Shown here: piece after piece, positions 8,794-21,316 of the stretch
Numbering within the stretch: position 1 is the first letter of the stretch
Layout of the letters: each line of letters opens with the position of its first letter
Origin: CAWCOU01 sp963797335
GTDB taxonomy: Bacteria; Pseudomonadota; Gammaproteobacteria; JAURND01
DNA length: 64,000 nucleotides
Direction: 5' to 3'
NCBI GenBank assembly: GCA_963797335.1
Contig: CAWCOU010000006.1
Location: forward strand, 806,001 to 870,000
Position numbers and translations under genes: made by a program
The notes under the pieces: generated by a model
Database searches by the model: none
What the model was told of the DNA's origin: nothing
What the model saw: only the letters and a program-made list of their open reading frames with translations

Positions 8794-9720
8794 CTATTTG
8801 AAGCCCGCTTTCACGACCATACCTGGTAAATTCGTTACTTTTTGCAATTTTGACTGCAAGGCTTGGGCATCTGCGCGGCGGAGTTCAGGGCCTACTAATA
8901 CCCGCACCCACGTGCCGGTGGCGGTTTTAGTGGTGTGAATATAGGCGGTAAAACCCTGGGCTTGCAGTTTTTTCATCAAGCTTTCAGCGTTCATCTTATC
9001 AGAAAAACTACCGAGCTGCACGGCGAATGCGTCGGGGCTGGCTACCGCAGAACGTGGGTGGTGTTGGGCGGCTGGCTGATTAGGAATGGCGGAAACGGTG
9101 CTGGATAAAGGCTTTAATTTCATGGTCTTGTTGCTTGCTAACTCCCCGGGGGCAGCATTCGTAGCGGAGGCCGGGATGGGTGATAAAGGATCGTTAGGAG
9201 CTGCCATGGCCGAAGGTGTCGAGGTTGAGGGGGCATTGTCTGAAGATTGGGTTGTTGCCGTGGCAGAGGCGACGGATGGTATCGTGGTTGCTGGAGTTGC
9301 TTGTTCTGTGGAACTAGCCGGAGTCGTTTGCGCTGTGGGATTAGTGCCAGTGGTGGGCACGCTTCGCTTTGCCCACCCGGAATTTACGGCGGATGGGGAG
9401 GCATCCGCCGCTACGATATTTACTGCGGAGGGGGAAGCATCCGTCGCTGCCAATGTTTGCACCTGTTCCGTGACGATGCGGGCATTGGCATCCAAAGTGG
9501 CGGTGGCTGGAGTGGCTTTTGCTAACGGCGGCGTAGTGATAGCTTGTGGCGGAATGGGCATATTAAAATTGACCGGCAAAGCAGGTGGGCTCGGTTGACG
9601 AGCCGATAACTGCAGTTCGCGTATGGGCACCGATTGCCCAAAAAAGAACGGCGTAATTAATAAGGCCACAGCAATCAGAATTAATATGCCGATCAAGCGT
9701 TTTTTAAGAGTCAATTCCAC
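8794..9720 (-). CDS. dedD: DedD-like SPOR-domain cell-division protein
   Basis: A bitopic inner-membrane protein with a short cytoplasmic N-terminus, one membrane helix (LIGILILIAVALLITPFFFG), a long low-complexity Ala/Thr/Pro linker and a C-terminal SPOR domain (about 228-305, AFAVQLGSFSDKMNAESL) that binds denuded glycan at the septum. I chose the GTG at 9718-9720, with AGGGGA seven bases upstream; an in-frame start at 9798 would add a 26-residue leader that overlaps folC. The linker contains a palindromic repeat translated as GWAKRSVPTTG and a duplicated ADASPSAVN segment. It belongs to the accD-folC-dedD-cvpA-purF cluster. Confidence 0.92.
   Translation of the reverse strand: MELTLKKRLIGILILIAVALLITPFFFGQSVPIRELQLSARQPSPPALPVNFNMPIPPQAITTPPLAKATPATATLDANARIVTEQVQTLAATDASPSAVNIVAADASPSAVNSGWAKRSVPTTGTNPTAQTTPASSTEQATPATTIPSVASATATTQSSDNAPSTSTPSAMAAPNDPLSPIPASATNAAPGELASNKTMKLKPLSSTVSAIPNQPAAQHHPRSAVASPDAFAVQLGSFSDKMNAESLMKKLQAQGFTAYIHTTKTATGTWVRVLVGPELRRADAQALQSKLQKVTNLPGMVVKAGFK
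9352..9377. repeat. 26-bp palindrome inserted in frame inside dedD
   Basis: Arms GGTGGGCA and TGCCCACC nearly pair around a central CGCTTCGCTT stretch; the sequence lies wholly inside the dedD linker and keeps the frame. This motif is a widespread repeat in proteobacterial genomes. Here it encodes GWAKRSVP in an unstructured region where an insertion would be tolerated. Confidence 0.8.
9382..9447. repeat. Tandem 30-bp duplication inside dedD, each copy hairpin-forming
   Basis: Two copies (about 9382-9411 and 9418-9447) both read ATTTAC, GCGGA, a G-rich core and CATCCG. Each can fold because GCGGATG pairs with CATCCGC. They encode the repeated peptide ADASPSAVN in the DedD linker and lie directly beside the 26-bp palindrome at 9352. 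Confidence 0.75.
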
Positions 9721-9757
9721 TGTCTTTCCCCTAACCAAAAGTTGCGCTAGCAAAATG

Positions 9758-10999
9758 CTAGCATTCCAATACGGCGGCGACCGTATGGAAGGAACCAAAT
9801 ACTAATAACTGATCTTCTTTCTCACATTCTTTTAAGGCCATTTGATGGGCCAGAATGACTGTTTCTGCGGAATAATATTGCTCTACACCCAAATCACGCA
9901 AATGATTGACAATGATTTCAGCTTTAACGCCACGGGGGGTATTCAAACCACCTATATACCAGACATCGATTAATGGTAACAATGGTTGTAATGTCGATCG
10001 AATATCTTTATCACCCAAGATACTAACTACTGCTCGCACTTTACCAGATCGAGGTAATTGCGATAACCGTTGCGCCAGTAATTCTGCGGATTGTGGGTTA
10101 TGAGCCACATCGTAAATGCTAGACACTGGGTCACTTACCCGTTGAAATCGTCCCGGCAAATTGGCGATTTGCAAACCCTGCACAATGGCTTGATGGGTCA
10201 CGGGTAAGCGACCGGCAAGGCACTGGATGGCCATCAATGCCGTGACTGCATTCTGCCAAGGTAAAAGTGGTACGGGTAGATCGTGATAGCTTCCCGCACC
10301 ACACTGCCATTGCCAAACACGGCCGTCTGGATTGAGCCGGCCAAAAAAATCTCTATCCACGCCATAAAAAGCGGCTCCGACTGCCGCCGCTGTTGCTATC
10401 ACACTGTCTGGCGGATCGGGGTCACCACAAATGGCCGGCGCGTGAGCTCTAAAAATCCCCGCCTTTTCTCGGCCAATGGCTTCGCGGGTATCGCCCAACC
10501 AATCTTGATGATCGAGACCAACGGTGGTAATAACCGCCACATCGGGGTCGAGTAAATTGACGGCGTCTAATCGCCCACCTAAACCGACTTCCAGTAACAG
10601 CACATCTAAGGCATCGAATTTAAAGAGTAGCAATGCGGCTAAGGTGGTAAATTCAAAAAAAGTTAATGGCGTTTTGCCTCGCGCTTGTTCAACTTGAGCA
10701 AACACCCGCTGCCAAGCCGTTTCTGGAACTTCTTCACCGTTGATACGGACGCGTTCAGAAAAATGCAACAGATGGGGAGACGTGTAGGCGCCGGTACGAT
10801 ATCCCTGAGCCCGGTAAATGGCTTCTAGAAAAGCCACGCAAGATCCCTTGCCGTTGGTACCGGCGATGGTGATGACAGGACAAGCACTTGCGTCAACACC
10901 CAAGCTGGCGGCTATTGGCTTGATTCGCTCCAACCCCATGGCGATATTTTGGGGATGCAATGCTTCAATATAGTTAAGCCAGTCTGCGAATGTTCGCAT
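9758..10999 (-). CDS. folC: Bifunctional folylpolyglutamate synthase / dihydrofolate synthase
   Basis: A cytoplasmic Mur-ligase-fold enzyme that adds glutamate to dihydropteroate and to folates. The 413-residue protein has the ATP-binding motif TIAGTNGKGSC (about 45-55), the following YRTGAYTSPHL segment, and DVAHNPQSAELL of the C-terminal domain. The ATG at 10997-10999 shares one base with the accD stop codon, so translation is probably coupled. It lies between accD and dedD, the standard order. Confidence 0.96.
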   Translation of the reverse strand: MRTFADWLNYIEALHPQNIAMGLERIKPIAASLGVDASACPVITIAGTNGKGSCVAFLEAIYRAQGYRTGAYTSPHLLHFSERVRINGEEVPETAWQRVFAQVEQARGKTPLTFFEFTTLAALLLFKFDALDVLLLEVGLGGRLDAVNLLDPDVAVITTVGLDHQDWLGDTREAIGREKAGIFRAHAPAICGDPDPPDSVIATAAAVGAAFYGVDRDFFGRLNPDGRVWQWQCGAGSYHDLPVPLLPWQNAVTALMAIQCLAGRLPVTHQAIVQGLQIANLPGRFQRVSDPVSSIYDVAHNPQSAELLAQRLSQLPRSGKVRAVVSILGDKDIRSTLQPLLPLIDVWYIGGLNTPRGVKAEIIVNHLRDLGVEQYYSAETVILAHQMALKECEKEDQLLVFGSFHTVAAVLEC

Positions 11000-11865
11000 C
11001 AAGCCGCTTCTTCCGGTTTAGGGTGGTGTTGGAGTTTGGCGAGCAAATCGGCAATACGCCATCGCATTTCTCGACGATCGATAATCAGATCAATGGCGCC
11101 GTGTTTTAATAAAAACTCACTGCGTTGGAAGCCTTCGGGTAAGGTTTGGCGCACGGTTTGCTCTATGACCCGTGGGCCAGCGAAACCGATTAATGCTTTG
11201 GGTTCAGCGATGATGATATCGCCCAACATGGCCAGGCTGGCAGAAACCCCGCCCATGGTGGGGTCGAGTAATACCGAGATATACGGAATACCGTGCGATG
11301 ATAGCTTGGCTAACGCGGCACTGGTTTTGGCCATTTGCATCAAAGAGAATAACCCTTCTTGCATACGGGCGCCGCCGCTGGTCGCGAAACAAATGAATGG
11401 GATGTTTTCTCGTAAGCTGGCTTCCACCGCTTGGACAAACCGTTCGCCGACCACGGTGCCCATGGAACCGCCAATAAAGTTAAAATCAAACGCAACGGCC
11501 ACGACGGGGTAGTGATATAACATGCCTTTCATGGCGATTAGGGCGTCTTTTTCACCGGTTGATTTTTGTGCGGCGAGTAATCGGTCTTTGTATTTTTTGG
11601 TGTCACGGAAGCGCAAGATATCCTCAGGTGCAACCTCCATGGCGATTTCAGTCTCGGTCTCTTTATCGAGGAACCAATGGAGGCGTGTGCGGGCGCCGAT
11701 GCGGTGATGGTGATCGCACTTAGGGCAAACTTCGAGATTACGCTCGAGTTCGGCTCGGTAGAGCACTGCGCCGCAAGCTAAGCACTTGCTCCATACCCCT
11801 TCCGGTACTCCTTTTTTGTGAGCTGTTTCAACTTTGGAAGGGAAGAGTTTTTTGAACCAAGTCAT
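10999..11865 (-). CDS. accD: Acetyl-CoA carboxylase carboxyltransferase subunit beta
   Basis: The beta subunit of the carboxyltransferase that makes malonyl-CoA for fatty acid synthesis. The 288-residue protein has the N-terminal C4 zinc ribbon (CLACG at about 28-32 and CPKCD at about 48-52) and the crotonase-fold core with [12 protein letters not shown] and [10 protein letters not shown]. It is the first gene of the accD-folC-dedD-cvpA-purF run, with a large palindromic repeat upstream. Confidence 0.97.
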   Translation of the reverse strand: MTWFKKLFPSKVETAHKKGVPEGVWSKCLACGAVLYRAELERNLEVCPKCDHHHRIGARTRLHWFLDKETETEIAMEVAPEDILRFRDTKKYKDRLLAAQKSTGEKDALIAMKGMLYHYPVVAVAFDFNFIGGSMGTVVGERFVQAVEASLRENIPFICFATSGGARMQEGLFSLMQMAKTSAALAKLSSHGIPYISVLLDPTMGGVSASLAMLGDIIIAEPKALIGFAGPRVIEQTVRQTLPEGFQRSEFLLKHGAIDLIIDRREMRWRIADLLAKLQHHPKPEEAA

Positions 11866-11907
11866 AAAGTATTCTCGATCAGAAAATCCCTTTCTCCCTC
11901 AAGGGCC

Positions 11908-12203
11908 AGGGTATACACACATCTTTTTTAGCCAACTATGAGTAGGCACCGGATTAATAATTAGCACTGTAAACTCCCTCTCCCGCGCGAGAAGTTTGGA
12001 CAAAAGTTGCAAACCTATTCGCGGGAGAGGGTTGGGGGAGAGGGTAACGTCTCGCGCTATCCATTCGCCCTCTCCCCAACCCTCTCCCGCGAACAAGTTC
12101 AGAGCCTTTATTCAAGCCCCTCGCGCGGGAGAGGGGGCCTACAGTGCTAACCCCTAATCTAATACTCACTCACAGTTGACTGAAAAAGATGTGTGCATAC
12201 CCT
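11908..12203. repeat. 296-bp nested palindromic element
   Basis: The outer arms (about 11908-11970 and 12135-12203) are imperfect reverse complements; their ends read AGGGTATACACACATC and GATGTGTGCATACCCT. Inside lie inverted copies of a C/G-rich motif: CTCCCTCTCCCGCGCGAG, GCGGGAGAGGGTTGGGGGAG, CTCCCCAACCCTCTCCCGC and CGCGGGAGAGGG. The whole piece fills the gap between accD and the FKBP gene and has no open frame that looks coding. It resembles a MITE-like element assembled from REP palindromes. Confidence 0.85.
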
Positions 12204-12235
12204 AGTCATCAAGGGAAGAAAGAGATTTCCGTGGT

Positions 12236-12757
12236 TTATTTGATGCTAATTAAATGTACTTTAAACACTAACGGTTGGTTTGGGCCGATCACGCCGCCGG
12301 CGCCGCGTTCACCGTAGGCTAATTCGGCGGGGATATACAGCATCCAAGTTGCGCCGGTATTCATGAGTGGTAACGCTTCTTGCCAGCCTGGAATAACACC
12401 GGTCACCGGGAAGGTGGCGGGTTGACCGCGCTGGTATGAACTGTCAAATACCTGCCCGTTAATCAATCGGCCTTCGTAATCCACCGTCACTGTACTATCT
12501 TTGCTCGGTTTTTTCCCAGTTCCTGCCGTTATAATTTCGTATTGCAAACCGCTGGGTAAGGTGACGATTTTGGGTTTATGTTTATTCGCTTCCATAAAAG
12601 CTTCACCTGCTTGTTTATTGGTGTCGGCCACATTCGCCGAGCTGGTTGTCGGGACGGATGATGAACTGTCATCGGCTGCAAGTGCAGCGAGTGGTGCACA
12701 CAGAAATAGAGATAAAGCGCCAACCGCTATTCCGCTCAATAGGTTTTTATTTTTCAT
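12236..12757 (-). CDS. Secreted FKBP-type peptidyl-prolyl isomerase
   Basis: A 173-residue prolyl isomerase with a cleavable signal peptide ([20 protein letters not shown]...ALAA). The FKBP domain fills the C-terminal half: [47 protein letters not shown] and a final [11 protein letters not shown]. It lacks the long N-terminal dimerisation helix of full Mip/FkpA proteins, having only about 45 linker residues. It would act in the periplasm or at the cell surface. It lies between accD and truA, a place held by trpF in some gammaproteobacteria. The start ATG has GGAGA upstream. Confidence 0.9.
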   Translation of the reverse strand: MKNKNLLSGIAVGALSLFLCAPLAALAADDSSSSVPTTSSANVADTNKQAGEAFMEANKHKPKIVTLPSGLQYEIITAGTGKKPSKDSTVTVDYEGRLINGQVFDSSYQRGQPATFPVTGVIPGWQEALPLMNTGATWMLYIPAELAYGERGAGGVIGPNQPLVFKVHLISIK

Positions 12758-12844
12758 TTGGGTGATCTCCTTATTTAAACAATCGCAATGCTCATTCGAA
12801 GCTCGTCGTGCCTGCGGGACGGTGACCCCGATGAGCTGTGCACC

Positions 12845-13669
12845 TTAAGCAGGTACAGGGTGATACGATACCATATTAAAAAGTGACTGCAAATTGGAAG
12901 ATGTGTTGGCGGGGAATTGCCAAGCTGATGGGTATTCGACGACCGTTAGATAGAGTCCTTGGGGTGGTGCGGTGATACCCGCCTGGCGACGATCCTTGGC
13001 CAATAATACGGTATGGGCCCATTCCGGTGTTCGCTTCCCGGTGCCAATATCCAATAATACCCCGACGATATTACGCACCATGTGATGCAAGAACGCATTG
13101 GCGGTAATCGCCACGGTCACAAAATCACCGGTTCGGCGCACCTGCAACTGCCGTACGCAACGATGCACCGTTTTGGATTGACAATCGGCTGCGCGGAACG
13201 AGCTGAAATCTTGTTCGCCTACTAAAAACTCTGCGGCGGCTGCCATGGCATCGACGTTCAGCGCATACGGGAACCACGTGACTTGCTGGCGAAAGATGGC
13301 AGGTTGTGCGTGGTGATTATAAAGAACGTACAGATAACTACGTGATAAAGCAGTGAAACGGGCATGGAAGGTTTCAGCAACCGGGGTCGCCCATTGCACA
13401 CGAATGTCCGCTGGTAAGTAGCGATTGATTCCGGCGACAAACGCCGATTCTCTTCTGGAAACGCCGGTATCAAAGTGAACGACTTGCGCTAAGGCATGGA
13501 CCCCGCGGTCTGTTCTTCCGGCACACGTCACTTGTACGGGATGATTGACTATCTGGGCTATCGCTGCTTCTAAGGTCTGCTGGATGGTTTTGCTGGGCAT
13601 GTTCGATTGGGCTTGCCAACCATGATATGCACTACCCTCATACTCCACACCTAATGCCCAACGCACCAC
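12845..13669 (-). CDS. truA: tRNA pseudouridine(38-40) synthase TruA
   Basis: Modifies uridines 38-40 in the anticodon arm of many tRNAs. The 274-residue protein has the catalytic motif CAGRTDRGVHALAQV (the Asp is the nucleophile), SFRAADCQSKTVHRCV and FLHHMVRNIVGVLLDIG. The start is a GTG preceded by GAGG. It follows the fimV-like gene by 12 nt, the standard fimV-truA pairing. Confidence 0.96.
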   Translation of the reverse strand: MVRWALGVEYEGSAYHGWQAQSNMPSKTIQQTLEAAIAQIVNHPVQVTCAGRTDRGVHALAQVVHFDTGVSRRESAFVAGINRYLPADIRVQWATPVAETFHARFTALSRSYLYVLYNHHAQPAIFRQQVTWFPYALNVDAMAAAAEFLVGEQDFSSFRAADCQSKTVHRCVRQLQVRRTGDFVTVAITANAFLHHMVRNIVGVLLDIGTGKRTPEWAHTVLLAKDRRQAGITAPPQGLYLTVVEYPSAWQFPANTSSNLQSLFNMVSYHPVPA

Positions 13670-13681
13670 ACGACCTCGCTG

Positions 13682-14560
13682 TTATTTTTGTTCGGCAGCT
13701 TCTGCTTGTAATATAATTTCCTTAGCTTCTGCCTGTTGTTCTGCCGTGCCTTTATCTAACACCATTTGTAGTGTTTCTCGCACCGCCTCTACATCCGCCA
13801 TTTCCAGATAGGCTCGGGCTAAGTCTAGCCGAACCGGCATGGCATCGGGGCTGTTCATAAAATCAAACTCATCGTCATCACTGTCGTGCTGTGAGAATGC
13901 CACGGCTTTATCGGTAAAGTCTTCTTCGCTTTCAACCAGGTCATCGTCTAAGTCGAGATCAGTGGCTTCGTCGGCTTCTTCCAGGAGTAATTCGTCGCTC
14001 TCTTCATCTTCATCTTCTTCATGACTTTCCAGCAATAAGTCTTCGTTGAAGTCAAAGTCGGATTCGTTCTGGTCTTCTTCTTCGGCTTCTTCTAAGAGAT
14101 CTTCGCTAAACGCGCTGTCTTCCATGGCGGGTCGTAAGGGGTCTTCGGCAAATGCAACCGGGTCTGGTGGAAAATGTTTGGGTCGTTCCGGCGTCGTGGC
14201 GAGTTCAGAAACGGGTTTTGTTCGTGGGACTAATAACCATATTAATCCCGCGACGGCGGCGACGATCAGGGCAATTCCTAATAATAGTAGCCAACCCATC
14301 CCGCTAAATAAAAAGTCTAAGAAGCCTTGTTGATTCATTCCTTTCGATAGTTGGCTGGGGTCAATGGTTTGCACCTCGGCTAAGGATTGCCGGAGCTGAA
14401 CGACTTGCTGGCTTAGGGTGATGACTTGTTGTTGTAAACTGGTATTTTGTTCGCGCAGTGCCTGCCATGCTTCTGGGGTAGGCGACGATGGCGGTTCATC
14501 GGCCCAAATGGGGGTGATGATCAGCCCCAGGAGAATGAGGATCCAGCGGGTTGTTTTCAT
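13682..14560 (-). CDS. FimV-like protein (short form)
   Basis: A 292-residue protein with an N-terminal signal peptide (MKTTRWILILLGLIITPIWA), a coiled-coil stretch (EQNTSLQQQVITLSQQVVQL), a membrane helix near 90-112 (WLLLLGIALIVAAVAGLIWLL), a highly acidic central region (about 145-230), and a FimV C-terminal TPR-like end beginning RLDLARAYLEMADVEAVRETL. FimV/TspA proteins bind peptidoglycan and organise polar machinery; this one is far shorter than typical FimV and I see no LysM domain. The link to truA supports the assignment. Confidence 0.8.
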   Translation of the reverse strand: MKTTRWILILLGLIITPIWADEPPSSPTPEAWQALREQNTSLQQQVITLSQQVVQLRQSLAEVQTIDPSQLSKGMNQQGFLDFLFSGMGWLLLLGIALIVAAVAGLIWLLVPRTKPVSELATTPERPKHFPPDPVAFAEDPLRPAMEDSAFSEDLLEEAEEEDQNESDFDFNEDLLLESHEEDEDEESDELLLEEADEATDLDLDDDLVESEEDFTDKAVAFSQHDSDDDEFDFMNSPDAMPVRLDLARAYLEMADVEAVRETLQMVLDKGTAEQQAEAKEIILQAEAAEQK

Positions 14561-14644
14561 ACTTGTTTACCTTTGGAAGATTTTAAAGTCCATCTGTATA
14601 GAGTAATCTATTGTAAAATATCTTGTTCCAAGATGCTAATTTTT

Positions 14645-14743
14645 ACCCCTCATCCGCCCTCACGGGCACCTTCTCCCACAGGGGGAGAAGGAAAATATTT
14701 AGAAAATTTGAATTATTTAACGCCCCCACAAGGGAAGGGGGGG
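14645..14743. repeat. REP-like palindromic repeat, family A
   Basis: Reads ACCCCTCATCCGCCCTCACG, GCACCTTCTCCCACAGGG and GGAGAAGG, followed after a short AT-rich stretch by a degenerate CCCCCACAAGGGAAGGGG. It sits between the divergently transcribed fimV-like gene and folB, and ends about 40 nt before the folB start codon. Confidence 0.85.
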
Positions 14744-14783
14744 ATTTATACTGTTGTTTCTTTAATAATATAGGGGCTCTGAA

Positions 14784-15134
14784 ATGGGTAAGCTTTTTAT
14801 TTATGGGTTGCAGTTGCCGACTTTGATTGGGGTGTATGCGGAAGAGCGGCTGAATACACAGATAGTGTATGCCGATGTGGAGCTTCGTTTATCGATTGAG
14901 CGTGCGGCGGTTTCCGATCAAGTGGATCATACGGTGGATTATGCGCTGGTTGCTCATGGGTTGCGTGAGTGGGCGGCGGATTGTCGGTTTCATTTATTGG
15001 AGGCGTTGGCTCGGCATTTGGGGCAGCGGGTATTGCAGGAGTTTGCGGTGGATGAGGTGATGTTGCGTTTGAAAAAGTTATCGGCTTTGCCGGAAGCTGA
15101 GGTAGTGGGGGTTGAGATTGTTTGTCTTCGGTAA
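14784..15134 (+). CDS. folB: Dihydroneopterin aldolase
   Basis: Converts 7,8-dihydroneopterin to 6-hydroxymethyl-7,8-dihydropterin in folate synthesis. The 116-residue protein starts MGKLFIYGLQLPTLIGVYAE (the Glu is a catalytic/substrate residue), with DHTVDYALVAHGLREW and FHLLEALARHLGQRVL. Length matches the family. It is the only plus-strand gene before the rRNA operon and ends near the converging 5S terminator hairpin. Confidence 0.94.
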   Translation: MGKLFIYGLQLPTLIGVYAEERLNTQIVYADVELRLSIERAAVSDQVDHTVDYALVAHGLREWAADCRFHLLEALARHLGQRVLQEFAVDEVMLRLKKLSALPEAEVVGVEIVCLR

Positions 15135-15159
15135 AAAGATGGGGATATTTTAAGGTAAG

Positions 15160-15185
15160 CTTCCCGTGTATTTTTACACGGGAAG
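15160..15185. terminator. Hairpin between folB and 5S, likely bidirectional terminator
   Basis: CTTCCCGTGTA and TACACGGGAAG form an 11-bp perfect stem with a 4-nt loop, placed between the ends of folB and the convergently transcribed rRNA operon. There is no long T run after either side, so its termination strength is uncertain. Confidence 0.7.
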
Positions 15186-15199
15186 TTACGGAATAAAAA

Positions 15200-15314
15200 C
15201 CTGGCAGTGTCCTACTTTCACATGAGGAAACCTCACACTATCATCGGCGCTAAGCGTTTTCACTTCTGAGTTCGGAATGGGATCAGGTGGTACCCGCTTG
15301 CTATGGCCGCCAGG
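15200..15314 (-). rRNA. rrf: 5S ribosomal RNA
   Basis: The minus strand starts CCTGGCGGCCATAG and ends CACTGCCAGG, the paired ends of bacterial 5S rRNA, with the conserved loop region CCGAACTCAGAAGTGAAA. About 115 nt. It lies 145 nt after the 23S end. Confidence 0.95.
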
Positions 15315-15458
15315 AGACGGTTGGGCAAATAACTTTGCCGCATTCTTTTTTGCTGTAACTCTTAACGTATTCAGCGATGTAGAAGGTATTTATATATCTA
15401 AAATAGTTGCTTAACTAACACTTGGTTTTGAAAAGTAAAACCACTTTGGTGTTATATG

Positions 15459-18375
<2,917 letters not shown>

Positions 18376-18526
18376 ATATAACCCCAAATAGTCTCTAGAA
18401 GTATACACTCTTTGCAAAACTAACCTCAATTACTTAGTTATTGAACTCGTTTAGATACAATATACCCTACTCAAATTTCATCACAAATATTTGAACAGTA
18501 TTTGCGTCTATGTCTACATCACTGAA

Positions 18527-18538
18527 TTGTTAAAGAGC
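18527..18538 (-). promoter_or_regulatory. boxA antitermination element in the 16S-23S spacer
   Basis: The minus strand reads GCTCTTTAACAA, the NusB/S10 boxA core, upstream of 23S. The same element precedes 16S at about 20688-20700. Confidence 0.85.
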
Positions 18539-18703
18539 CAAGAAAATTGTGAATTCACAATTTTCGTATTGTGAGCATGTTCTCTCACGAATTCTTTTAT
18601 TCGCATCTTGACGTAACAAGGATCTCTCTGAATGCCACCATATGGAAGTCCTTCGCTTCGCTCATTATAACGTGCGTCGTTGAACGACGCGCTTGTTGAC
18701 ATC

Positions 18704-18779
18704 TGGTGGAGCCAGTCGGGATCGAACCGACGACCTCCTGCGTGCAAGGCAGGTGCTCTCCCAGCTGAGCTATGGCCCC
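18704..18779 (-). tRNA. tRNA-Ala (TGC)
   Basis: 76 nt including encoded CCA. The minus strand starts GGGGCCATAGCTCAGCTGGG; the anticodon loop TTTGCAC-type sequence gives TGC. It lies in the 16S-23S spacer, the standard place. Confidence 0.97.
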
Positions 18780-18812
18780 ATGAATGTTTATCAGCGCACT
18801 CCTTGATATAAA

Positions 18813-18890
<78 letters not shown>

Positions 18891-18985
18891 GCGCTGTGCA
18901 CTCACAATCAATCTTCGTTATTGCGTTAATGATCTGTCAAAAATGCAATTTGTGTGAGCGCTTCACATCGAGGAAGACTTCATTA

Positions 18986-20530
<1,545 letters not shown>

Positions 20531-20687
20531 AAGTTTTGATCGTTTAAAATCCGAAGATTTTAAACTTTGTTTTAGCTCGATGTTCGAATCACTCACAAGA
20601 ATTGTTCATGGTTCTTACATCGATAATTTTTGTAATCGTTCATATCAATGCAAGCACCCACACAAATTGCTTTTTTTGGCTGTATTT

Positions 20688-20700
20688 ATTGTTAAAGAGC
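20688..20700 (-). promoter_or_regulatory. boxA antitermination element in the rRNA leader
   Basis: The minus strand reads GCTCTTTAACAATA about 160 nt upstream of the 16S start, matching the boxA recognised by the NusB-S10 complex. Confidence 0.85.
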
Positions 20701-20793
20701 TTAGAACATCTTAACGTTTGAAGATGTTATTTTTCTGTTTTTCCCTTGTATTTAGTTTCTTTTTTGCTGACTCACCATCAACAAGGGAGGTAC

Positions 20794-20860
20794 ATTGTAT
20801 CGATCTTTTACTTAATGTCAACGGCTTTTTGAAAAAATTTTTAACTTTTTTTCTTTGCCG
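20794..20860 (-). promoter_or_regulatory. rRNA operon promoter with UP-like A/T tract
   Basis: On the minus strand a perfect -35 TTGACA (20816-20821) and a -10 TACAAT (20794-20799) are separated by 16 nt. Upstream (20822-20860) are A/T tracts that look like an UP element. The distance to 16S, about 260 nt, fits an rRNA promoter. Confidence 0.85.
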
Positions 20861-21064
20861 TTTTATTCCGTAAAAACCGCGGGTTTGTTATTCGCAAACC
20901 CCAACTTCCTGAGCTAATCCAGCTTACTTTTTAACCACCGCATCGCTCAGAGGAGGGGTACTTTATACAGGTCTTTGCCAACAAGCAAGCAATATTTCAA
21001 AATATTTTTATATCTTATTTACACCCTCTCCTGGGGGCGCCATAGGCGTCAACTTAAGGAAAAA
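20861..21064. other. Non-coding stretch upstream of the rRNA promoter
   Basis: No open frame looks coding. A possible hairpin (GGGTTTG / CAAACCC, about 20881-20902) and a copy of CATAGGCGTCAACTTAAGG (about 21040-21059) are visible. The latter is shared, inverted, with the family A repeats at 3540-3560 and 33255-33285. Confidence 0.5.
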
Positions 21065-21212
21065 ACTCCTTCTCCCCTTTGTGGGAGAAGGTGCCGAAGG
21101 CGGATGAGGGGTTTAAAATTAAACAAAAATTCATTATTTTTTTAAAGATATTGCTATTTAACACCCCTCATCCACCCTTACGGGCACCTTCTCCCACAAG
21201 GGGAGAAGGAGT
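21065..21212. repeat. Paired family A REP-like repeat, about 48-bp arms
   Basis: The left arm starts ACTCCTTCTCCCC and ends GGCGGATGAGGGG; the right arm starts CCCCTCATCCACCCTTACGG and ends GGGGAGAAGGAGT. The arms pair nearly throughout, around a 50-bp AT-rich centre. This is the most complete copy of the family in the window. It lies between the rRNA promoter and the EirA-like gene. Confidence 0.9.
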
Positions 21213-21316
21213 TTGAAGGTAAAGAATCCTAAGGCTTAGTTAAGCTAAAACTGATAATATGTCTTTTAAATACCCGCCCCATCTCTGAATAAACTAAGGG
21301 GTAGCTTGAGGTCACC

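Noticed and set aside
9086..9598. Plus-strand frame of 170 codons rich in Val, Ala and Gly opposite dedD
   Set aside because: It is the complement of the Ala/Thr-rich DedD linker and has no ribosome binding site.
13839..14333. Plus-strand frames rich in Ser opposite the fimV-like gene
   Set aside because: They are the complement of the acidic Glu/Asp-rich coding region of the fimV-like gene.
21065..21212. Spaced repeats that might suggest a CRISPR array
   Set aside because: The copies are inverted pairs, not regularly spaced direct repeats with unique spacers; no cas genes are present. No CRISPR array is visible in the window.
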